Shown here piece by piece: positions 16,335 to 22,476 of a stretch of 36,858 nt of DNA. Every line of letters begins with the position of its first letter. Position 1 is the stretch's first letter. The notes under the pieces were generated by a model. The model saw nothing but the letters and a program-made list of their open reading frames with translations. It made no database searches and was not told the DNA's origin. The DNA is from DAOTXR01 sp034435375 (GTDB lineage: Bacteria; Chloroflexota; Anaerolineae; Aggregatilineales; UBA3940): NCBI GenBank assembly GCA_034435375.1, contig DAOTXR010000010.1, forward strand, positions 1-36,858, given 5' to 3'. The position numbers and the translations under genes were made by a program.

Positions 16335-17206
16335 CCTCGGGACGGCTGGCTCTCGACACGCTTCTTGTAAGCCTTGATGTAGCGCATGGCATACTCGTCG
16401 CGGCCCAGCAACAGGTCAGTGGCCAGGATGGCGGGCCGCACCTTGGCCGCATCGACGATCGGGCAGGTGACCCCCTGCTGAATAGCCATGGACAGGAAAG
16501 CCCAGTTCACAACCTCACGCTCAGGCAGGCCAAAGGAGACGTTGCTCGCTCCCAGCGTCATGTTGAGGCCCAGCTCGTCCCGCACGCGGGCGATGGTCTC
16601 CAGCGTCACCCGCCCGGCCTGCGTGTCGGCGCTGACCGTCAGCGCCAGACTGTCGATCACGAGGTCTTCGGGCGGGATGCCCAGCGCCGCCGCTCGCTCG
16701 ACGATGCGATGGGCCACCGCCACACGCCCCTCGGCAGTGGGCGGGATGCCCTCGTCGTCCATGCACAGGCCGATCACGGCAGCCTTGTACTCGGCTACCA
16801 AAGGCAGCACAGCTTGCAAGCGGGCCTCCTCGCCGTTGACCGAGTTAATGAGCGGCTTTCCTGCGGGGGCCAGCTCGCGGTAGACGGCCAGCCCGGCCCG
16901 CAGCGCCGCCGGGTTGGCGCTGTCCAGACACAGCGGCGCATCGACGGCCTGCATCACGGCCCGCACGGCTCTGGGCAGCAGGTCTACCTCATCCACGCCG
17001 GCAGCGCCGACGTTCACATCAAGCACGTCAGCTCCAGCTTCGACCTGAGCCTTCGCCTCACTGAGGACCAGCTCCAGGTCGCCAGCGGCCAGCGCAGCAG
17101 CCAGCTTTTTCTTGCCAGTGGGGTTGATGCGCTCGCCGATAAGCACTGTGGGACGCTCAGGGCTGATCGTGACTGTCTTGCGTGCAGCTTTCAGGATGGT
17201 TTCCAT
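16331..17206 (-). CDS. Methyltetrahydrofolate:corrinoid methyltransferase (MtgA/AcsE-like)
   Basis: This 291-residue protein is a pterin-binding TIM barrel of the dihydropteroate synthase superfamily. It moves the methyl group between methyl-Co(III) corrinoid and tetrahydrofolate. Visible blocks are the pterin-site ERINPTGKKKL (25-35), DVLDVNVGA, LCLDSANPAAL, PLINSVNGEEARL and TLGASNVSFGLPER near 235, all characteristic of AcsE, MtgA and MtvA-type enzymes. ATG 17206 has AGGA 8 bases before it. It follows the GntR gene by 70 bases and overlaps the next gene by 4. With the corrinoid protein and MttB enzymes it completes a substrate-to-methyl-tetrahydrofolate route. Confidence 0.95.
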   Translation of the reverse strand: METILKAARKTVTISPERPTVLIGERINPTGKKKLAAALAAGDLELVLSEAKAQVEAGADVLDVNVGAAGVDEVDLLPRAVRAVMQAVDAPLCLDSANPAALRAGLAVYRELAPAGKPLINSVNGEEARLQAVLPLVAEYKAAVIGLCMDDEGIPPTAEGRVAVAHRIVERAAALGIPPEDLVIDSLALTVSADTQAGRVTLETIARVRDELGLNMTLGASNVSFGLPEREVVNWAFLSMAIQQGVTCPIVDAAKVRPAILATDLLLGRDEYAMRYIKAYKKRVESQPSRG

Positions 17207-17276
17207 GTTCTCAGTCCTGTGGGGATGTGGCCAGTGATTAAAGTCACCTCAAGGCGCGACGATGTGCGGCATCCTC

Positions 17277-17987
17277 TCACCCCTCCCCCTTGGCGGGCGC
17301 TTGGGAGACCAGGTGCCACAGCGCTCCCTCCTCGCGGATCACGTGATCCAGGATGGCGTCGCGGGTCTCCAGAATCTCATCGAGCATGGCCTGGCGGGCA
17401 GCCGACACATCGTGCTGGCGCAGCGCCTCCACAATGCGACGGTGGGTCTCCTCCATGGTCTGTCCGGCGTGGCGGATGACCATAAAACGCGCCAGCCGGT
17501 CGTGCAGGCGGCCCAGCAGATCGGCCAGCTCCTGGTTGCCGGAGGCCTCGGCAATCAGATAGTGAAAACGGCGGTTCTCGTCCGTGTAACGGTCGTAGGA
17601 TTCCTCGTCGTCGCCGGTGTAGCCCCGATGAACATGGGCCAACCGGTCCAACTGCTCGGTCGTGATGCGGCGGGCAGCCCGCTCGACGGCGGCCACCTCC
17701 AGGATTTCGCGCAGTTCAAGCAGGTCGCGCAGCTCCCTGAGTGTGATATGCATGACGAAGTAGCCGGAGCGAGCCTTGATCGTGACCAGGCCCTCCTGGT
17801 TGAGCATCTGCAGCGCATCGCGCACGGGCGTGACGCTGGTGCCATAGTGTTCGGCCAGGTCCTCAATGCTCAGACGCTCGCCGGGAGCGCGGCGGCCCAT
17901 GATGATCGAGCGCCGGAGTTCGGTGTAAATGCGGGTCCTGGCGGTATCGTCAGGGATTGAACGCGGCACAGGGCTTCCCTTATCCAC
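17277..17987 (-). CDS. GntR-family regulator, FCD (FadR) subfamily
   Basis: This DNA-binding protein has an N-terminal winged helix (IYTELRRSIIMGRRAPGERL then YGTSVTPVRDALQML) and a C-terminal FCD ligand domain with the metal-site pattern DENRRFHYLIAEASGN and THRRIVEAL. The frame opens at ATG 18053, but that codon has no ribosome site and would add 22 unusual residues; I prefer GTG 17987 (236 residues), giving a normal FCD N-terminus. It is divergent from the second mttB gene and upstream of the corrinoid operon on its own strand, so it likely controls both. FCD regulators bind small carboxylates; the ligand may be the pathway substrate or product. Confidence 0.9.
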   Translation of the reverse strand: MDKGSPVPRSIPDDTARTRIYTELRRSIIMGRRAPGERLSIEDLAEHYGTSVTPVRDALQMLNQEGLVTIKARSGYFVMHITLRELRDLLELREILEVAAVERAARRITTEQLDRLAHVHRGYTGDDEESYDRYTDENRRFHYLIAEASGNQELADLLGRLHDRLARFMVIRHAGQTMEETHRRIVEALRQHDVSAARQAMLDEILETRDAILDHVIREEGALWHLVSQAPAKGEG

Positions 17988-18034
17988 GCCCTGGTGGGGC
18001 GCGGGTGCGTATTCCCAGGTCCACGGACGATCCC

Positions 18035-18069
18035 AGTCTAGCATAAAATACATCAGATGGCAATAGTAA
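18035..18069 (-). promoter_or_regulatory. Possible minus-strand promoter of the GntR gene
   Basis: On the minus strand, TTGCCA and TAGACT are separated by 17 bases. Initiation would fall downstream of the ATG at 18053, which supports the GTG start at 17987. Match quality is moderate. Confidence 0.35.
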
Positions 18070-18073
18070 TATA

Positions 18074-18090
18074 TCTGTTTGACGTACAGA
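18074..18090. promoter_or_regulatory. Inverted repeat overlapping the -35 box (operator candidate 1)
   Basis: TCTGT and ACAGA are separated by 7 bases and the -35 hexamer lies inside the spacer. Binding here would block RNA polymerase. Confidence 0.5.
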
Positions 18091-18107
18091 GCAGGTTGGC
18101 CTATAAT
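18079..18107 (+). promoter_or_regulatory. Near-consensus sigma-70 promoter of mttB-2
   Basis: TTGACG (18079-18084), 17 bases, then TATAAT (18102-18107). The predicted start is near 18114, giving a leader of about 160 bases before ATG 18274. This is the strongest promoter match found in the window. Confidence 0.72.
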
Positions 18108-18111
18108 CTAA

Positions 18112-18136
18112 TATATCAGATGCATAGACTGATATA
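18112..18136. promoter_or_regulatory. 8-bp inverted repeat at the mttB-2 transcription start (operator candidate 2)
   Basis: TATATCAG and CTGATATA are perfect inverted arms separated by 9 bases, directly downstream of the -10 box and across the predicted start site. A dimeric GntR regulator bound here would repress mttB-2. Confidence 0.6.
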
Positions 18137-18273
18137 ACAATTGGCCGCAGACCCAGGGACCTCCGGGGCAAAAACAAGGGTCCTGCCAACAACCATAGCC
18201 AGATTAGGGCGATAGGCTGCGCCTCCCCCTGCCCCGGCCTTAATGACTGCCTACAATCCGCAGCGAGGTGACG

Positions 18274-19722
18274 ATGATCGAGACTCACAGCACAAGCCAG
18301 ACCAGCGCCCACTATTCGCGCCTGGGCTACCAGGAGTGCGACCGCATCCACCGCGGCAGCCTTGAGATTCTGGAGCGCGTCGGCGTGGAGGTGCACGACG
18401 AGCAGGCGCGTGCCCTGCTGGTCAAAGGCGGCGCGCACGCCGATGGCCTGCGCGTCCGGCTGCCGGAGCACATGGTCACGCGGGCGCTGGCGACCGCTCC
18501 CCGCCAGATCACCCTGTGCGACCGCCAGGGCCGCGTGGCGATCCGGGCCTGCGGCTACCGCTCGTACTTCGGCGGCGGCTCGGACTGCCTGAACCTCCTG
18601 GATCACCGCACCGGCGAACGTCGTCGCCCCACGCTCCAGGACGTGAAAGAGGGCGTCATTTTACAAGATGCGCTGCCTGAGGTGGACTTCGTGATGTCGT
18701 TGGTGCTGCCGTCTGACGTGGACCAGCGCCTCTACGACCGCTACCAGATGGAGGTCATGCTCAACCACACCAGCAAGCCCATCGTGTTCGTCACCCCCGA
18801 CTTCGAAGGGTGTGTGGCGGCGGTCGAGATGTGCGAGGCAGTGGCCGGCGGCGCAGAGGCGTTCCAGCGTGCGCCCTTCGCCACCTGCTACATCAACGTC
18901 ACGTCGGGGCTGATCGCCAACACGGAGGCGCTCCAGAAATGCATGTACCTGGCCAGCAAGGGTCTGCCCTTACTATGGATTCCGCTCAACGCCGGGGGAG
19001 TCAACTCGCCGGTGACGACGGCAGGTTGCATGGCCTCCATGAACGCCGGGACGCTGCTGGGCATTGTGCTGGCGCAACTGGTGCGCGAGGGAACGCCGGT
19101 AGGCGTGCCAGGCTGGAACGGCGGCCCCTACAACCTCCAGACCATGGTCGGCAACTACGTGCTGGCCGACGAGCAGGGGGTGGCGACCTCCATGGGCCGC
19201 TACTACGACCTGCCGGTGTTCGGATTGGCCGGTTCAACTGACTCGAAGGTGCTTGACCAGCAGTGCGGCGCTGAGGTAGTCTTCAGCCTGGTCTCGGCGC
19301 TGCTGTGCGGCGCGAACATCAACCATGACCTGGGCTTTATGGACGCCGGATTGCAGTACTCGTTCCAACTTTTAGTGCTGTGCAACGAGCATCTGGGCTT
19401 CCTGCGGGCGGCCAACGCCGGTGTGCCGGTGGACGACGAGAGCCTGGCGCTGGAGGTGATCGAGGAGCTGGGGCCTGCCGGCGATTACCTGAGCCACCCG
19501 CACACCCTCAAGCACTTCAAGCAGGCTTACCACTCCAAGATGGTCGATAAGCGCCCCTACTCGCAGTGGATGGAGATGGGCGGCACGACCATGGAGCAAC
19601 GCGCCGCCCGGCGGGTAGATCAGATTCTGGACAGCCACCAGCCGGAGCAACTTCCCCCCGACGTGCAACGGGACCTGCGCCGGATCGTTGAGCGCGAGCA
19701 GGCGCGTATAGGGGCAAAGTAA
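18274..19722 (+). CDS. MttB-family (non-pyrrolysine) corrinoid methyltransferase, paralogue 2
   Basis: This 482-residue paralogue of the enzyme at 57-1493 shares the same blocks: LEILERVGVEV, FGGGSDCLNLLD, HTSKPIVFVTPDF, then GLAGSTDSKVLDQQ. There is no internal amber codon, so no pyrrolysine. ATG 18274 is chosen because GAGG lies 5 bases upstream; a GTG at 18268 overlaps that site. It has its own strong promoter and operators, divergent from GntR, while its paralogue sits at the far end of the opposite operon. It likely uses the shared corrinoid protein, perhaps with a different methyl donor. The two downstream genes encode PLP enzymes, which points to an amino-acid-like donor. The exact substrate is unknown. 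Confidence 0.93.
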   Translation: MIETHSTSQTSAHYSRLGYQECDRIHRGSLEILERVGVEVHDEQARALLVKGGAHADGLRVRLPEHMVTRALATAPRQITLCDRQGRVAIRACGYRSYFGGGSDCLNLLDHRTGERRRPTLQDVKEGVILQDALPEVDFVMSLVLPSDVDQRLYDRYQMEVMLNHTSKPIVFVTPDFEGCVAAVEMCEAVAGGAEAFQRAPFATCYINVTSGLIANTEALQKCMYLASKGLPLLWIPLNAGGVNSPVTTAGCMASMNAGTLLGIVLAQLVREGTPVGVPGWNGGPYNLQTMVGNYVLADEQGVATSMGRYYDLPVFGLAGSTDSKVLDQQCGAEVVFSLVSALLCGANINHDLGFMDAGLQYSFQLLVLCNEHLGFLRAANAGVPVDDESLALEVIEELGPAGDYLSHPHTLKHFKQAYHSKMVDKRPYSQWMEMGGTTMEQRAARRVDQILDSHQPEQLPPDVQRDLRRIVEREQARIGAK

Positions 19723-19784
19723 AAGCCGACCAGACTTGCCTCTGTCATGCCCCGTGGGCCGAGCGGGCCATCCGATAACCTCAT

Positions 19785-19800
19785 CCCCTGTGGCCAGGGG
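19785..19800 (+). other. Small hairpin between mttB-2 and the PLP-lyase gene
   Basis: CCCCTG and CAGGGG enclose a 4-base loop within the 134-base gap. There is no U tract, so partial attenuation is possible but not shown. The gap otherwise shows no gene. Confidence 0.3.
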
Positions 19801-19856
19801 AGAGCTGTGGGCTTTCTGCTGGCCGCCGGGGGCTAACACGCAAAGGAGTTCTCCGA

Positions 19857-21101
19857 ATGCACGACCAAAAACCGTTCTTCATGCGCGATCCCTGGCGTTA
19901 CGATCCCCAGGCTAACCTTGGCCCCAGCCCTGACTGCCACCTGGGCTTCGACACGCGGGCGCTGCACACCGGCTTCCGCCCCCTGCGGGACGTGGACAAG
20001 TTCCGCTCGTTTGTCACACCCATTGTGCAATCGATGACCTATCCCTACGAACAATTCGACCGCTTCCCAAACTACATCTATGGGCGCAGCAAGACCCCCA
20101 CCGTCAGCGTGCTTGAGGAGCGGTTGGCGGCGCTGGAAGGCGGCGAGGCAGCCGTCACGGGCAGCTCTGGTTCGCAGTCCTTGTTCAGCCTGATTTTCAC
20201 CATCGCCCGGCCTGGCGACAACGTCGTCACCAGCCTGAACATCTTCGGCGAGGGCTACAAACAGGCGGCGTCCATCTGGCCGCAACGGGCTGGCATCGAG
20301 TTCCGCTTTGTGCCTGACCCAGCCGACCCCCAATCGTGGGACAGCCAGATCGATGCCAAGACGCGCCTGGTATGGATCGAGACGCCCAGCAATCCATGCC
20401 TGTTCGTGACCGACATCGCAGCGGTGGCCGATGTGGCGCACTCACACGGCGTGCCGCTTCTGGTCGATAACACCATCGCCACGGCGGCGCTGCAAAGGCC
20501 GCTGGAGCTGGGGGCAGACATCATCCTGCTCTCGATCACCAAGTTCCTGTGCGGCAACGCGGTAGTGCTGGGCGGGGCTATTGTGGGGCCGGAGGCGCTG
20601 GTCGAGGACATCCGCTGGAACACGCAGGAGTTCGTCGGCGCGGTGATGCAACCCTTCGACGCCTGGCTGGTGCTCCAATTCCTGGAGACGCTGTCGCTGC
20701 GCATGGAGCGCCACAGCCACAATGCACAGCGGGTGGCCGAGTTTCTGGCGGCCCATCCCAAAGTAGTGCACGTCAACTACCCCGGCCTGCCCCATCACCC
20801 CCAGCACGATCTGGCCGCACGCCAGATGAAAGCCCCCGGCGGGCTGCTATCGTTTGTCGCGCCGGGGGGGATGCAGGGAGCGGCCACCGTGATGGACAGC
20901 CTGAAGCTGATCATCCACGCCGTGACATTTGGGACAAGCCGCACGATCTGTATGCACCCGCCGACCATCACCCACGAACACATGACAGCCGAGGAGCGAG
21001 CCGCCGCCGGGATCGACGACGGCCTGATCCGGCTGTCCGTGGGGTTGGAGAACGTCGACGACATCATCACCGATCTGGATCAGGCCTTGGCCAGGCTGTG
21101 A
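19857..21101 (+). CDS. Cys/Met-metabolism PLP-dependent enzyme (cystathionine gamma-synthase/methionine gamma-lyase type)
   Basis: This 414-residue fold-type I PLP enzyme belongs to the family that performs beta- or gamma-elimination or replacement on Cys, Met, homoserine esters and cystathionine. The PLP lysine is Lys229 in SITKFLCGN. Other family blocks are YIYGRSKTPTVSVLEERL (73-90), WIETPSNP (173-180) and LLVDNTIATAALQRP. Residues 1-30 are an extension beyond the usual start. The ATG has AAAGGAG 9 bases upstream. It lies 134 bases after the methyltransferase gene and 90 before an aminotransferase, probably in one operon. A role in releasing a sulfur or amino group from the demethylated product is possible; ordinary methionine or cysteine synthesis is the alternative. 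Confidence 0.92.
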   Translation: MHDQKPFFMRDPWRYDPQANLGPSPDCHLGFDTRALHTGFRPLRDVDKFRSFVTPIVQSMTYPYEQFDRFPNYIYGRSKTPTVSVLEERLAALEGGEAAVTGSSGSQSLFSLIFTIARPGDNVVTSLNIFGEGYKQAASIWPQRAGIEFRFVPDPADPQSWDSQIDAKTRLVWIETPSNPCLFVTDIAAVADVAHSHGVPLLVDNTIATAALQRPLELGADIILLSITKFLCGNAVVLGGAIVGPEALVEDIRWNTQEFVGAVMQPFDAWLVLQFLETLSLRMERHSHNAQRVAEFLAAHPKVVHVNYPGLPHHPQHDLAARQMKAPGGLLSFVAPGGMQGAATVMDSLKLIIHAVTFGTSRTICMHPPTITHEHMTAEERAAAGIDDGLIRLSVGLENVDDIITDLDQALARL

Positions 21102-21191
21102 CGCTCAACCCCGTCTTCCTGCCCCTTCTCCACGCCCAGGGGCGGGAGCGAAGTCGTGAGGTTAGACAGTTTTCACTGGGAGGATACATCG

Positions 21192-22358
21192 ATGCCATTT
21201 GCCGAGCGTGTTCAGCAGCTTCAGGGTGAGGGCGCGTATCAGGTGCTCGCCCGGGCGCAGGCTCTGGAAAAGCAAGGGCGCGACATCATCCACCTGGAGA
21301 TCGGCGAGCCGGACTTCCCTACCGGTCCACACATCAGCCTGGCTGCCGTGCGGGCCATCGCCGAAGGGCGCACACGATACAACCCGCCCAGGGGCATCCC
21401 CAGCCTGCGCGAGGTGGTGGCCGAGGATGCCGGGAAGCGGCGTGGGATGGCGATCAGCCCTACCCAGGTGGTGATTAGCCCAGGAGCCAAGCCCAACCTG
21501 TTCCTGCCCACCCTGGCGCTGGTCAATCCCGGCGACGAGGTGATCTACCCCGACCCTGGCTTTCCGACCTACGAAGCGATGATCCGCGTGGCAGGCGGCG
21601 TGCCGGTGCCCGTGCCATTGCTTGAGGAAAACGATTTCTCTTTCGACCTGGATGCTTTCGACCGGCTGGTCAGCCGCCGCACCCGGCTGATCGTCCTCAA
21701 CACGCCAAGCAATCCTACCGGCGGCGTGATGCCGCTCAAGGACCTGGAACACATCGCCGAAGCGGCGCTCCAGCACAACTGTTGGGTGATCTCGGACGAG
21801 ATCTACGCCCGGATCGTCTACGACGGGCTGACAGTGCCCAGCATCGCGGCGCTGCCGGGCATGGCCGAACGCACCGTGATCGTGGATGGCTTCTCCAAGA
21901 CCTACGCCATGACCGGCTGGCGACTGGGGTTCGGAATCATGCCGGAGGAATTGGCCGGGCGCATCGACCTGTTGCTCACACACTCGGTGGGCTGCACGGC
22001 CCACTTCACGCAGTACGCCGGAATTGAGGCCGTCAGCGGGCCGCAGGGGTGGGTCGAGGAGATGGTGGCCGAGTACCAGCGCCGCCGCGACCGGCTGGTG
22101 GCTGGCCTGAACAGCATCCCTGGCGTGCACTGCCTGACGCCGCAGGGCGCATTCTACGTCTTCCCGAACGTCACCTCGTTTGGGAAGACAAGCGAGGAGA
22201 TCGCCAACCGGCTGCTCGATGAGGCCGGCGTGGCGCTGCTGCCCGGCACAGCCTTTGGCCCTCATGGCGAGGGCTACCTGCGGCTGTCTTACGCCAACTC
22301 GCTAGACAACATCGAAAAAGCGCTGGGGCGGCTGCGGGACGCGCTGGCGCAGCTATAG
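21192..22358 (+). CDS. Class I/II aminotransferase (aspartate aminotransferase-like)
   Basis: This 388-residue PLP-dependent aminotransferase is of fold type I. ATG 21192 is chosen because GGGAGG lies 8 bases before it, rather than a GTG 36 bases upstream. Visible residues include the PLP lysine Lys236 in GFSKTYAMTGWRLG, TPSNPTGG (171-178), the Asp of SDEIYARIVYDG, and the substrate arginine in GYLRLSYANS. It moves an amino group between an amino acid and a 2-oxo acid in the cytoplasm. As third gene after mttB-2 and the PLP lyase, it could deaminate the demethylated amino acid. The family is broad, so the amino acid cannot be named. Confidence 0.93.
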   Translation: MPFAERVQQLQGEGAYQVLARAQALEKQGRDIIHLEIGEPDFPTGPHISLAAVRAIAEGRTRYNPPRGIPSLREVVAEDAGKRRGMAISPTQVVISPGAKPNLFLPTLALVNPGDEVIYPDPGFPTYEAMIRVAGGVPVPVPLLEENDFSFDLDAFDRLVSRRTRLIVLNTPSNPTGGVMPLKDLEHIAEAALQHNCWVISDEIYARIVYDGLTVPSIAALPGMAERTVIVDGFSKTYAMTGWRLGFGIMPEELAGRIDLLLTHSVGCTAHFTQYAGIEAVSGPQGWVEEMVAEYQRRRDRLVAGLNSIPGVHCLTPQGAFYVFPNVTSFGKTSEEIANRLLDEAGVALLPGTAFGPHGEGYLRLSYANSLDNIEKALGRLRDALAQL

Positions 22359-22368
22359 GAGGCAACAA

Positions 22369-22390
22369 GCCGGGGGATCACTCCCCCGGC
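22369..22390 (+). terminator. Hairpin terminator after the aminotransferase gene
   Basis: GCCGGGGGA and TCCCCCGGC form a 9-bp stem with a 4-base loop, 10 bases after the stop codon, followed by a short T-rich ATCCTTATC. It ends the mttB-2 operon. Confidence 0.75.
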
Positions 22391-22405
22391 ATCCTTATCA
22401 GCTCA

Positions 22406-22421
22406 GCCTGCCGAGGCAGGC
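22406..22421 (-). terminator. Second hairpin in the convergent gap, likely for the kinase gene
   Basis: GCCTGCC and GGCAGGC form a 7-bp stem with a 2-base loop, 55 bases beyond the kinase stop codon on the minus strand. No U tract follows. Confidence 0.5.
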
Positions 22422-22476
22422 CGTTTGCCAGCCCGTCTGAGAGAGGCTCAAGGCAAGAACCCAGCCGAGACAGGCA

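Larger units (their letters stand above)
18067..18119. repeat. Direct repeat TAATATATC(T/A)G flanking the mttB-2 promoter
   Basis: TAATATATCTG (18067-18077) recurs as TAATATATCAG (18109-18119), 42 bases apart, which is four helical turns. A second repeat, ATCAGATG, is at 18052-18059 and 18115-18122, 63 bases or six turns apart. Such phasing is typical of cooperative regulator sites on one DNA face. Confidence 0.55.

Noticed and set aside
18108..18273. Riboswitch (glycine or cobalamin) in the mttB-2 leader
   Set aside because: The leader lacks recognisable conserved cores such as a B12 box; only weak short stems are seen.
17980..18606. 208-codon minus-strand frame across the GntR-mttB-2 gap
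   Set aside because: It overlaps the promoter and operators and both flanking genes in other frames, with no domain.
57..19722. Pyrrolysine-type MttB enzymes
   Set aside because: Both frames are full length without an in-frame TAG, and no pylTSBCD-like genes are in the window.
21162..22265. 367-codon minus-strand frame opposite the aminotransferase
   Set aside because: Shadow frame; the plus-strand aminotransferase has all PLP-site motifs.
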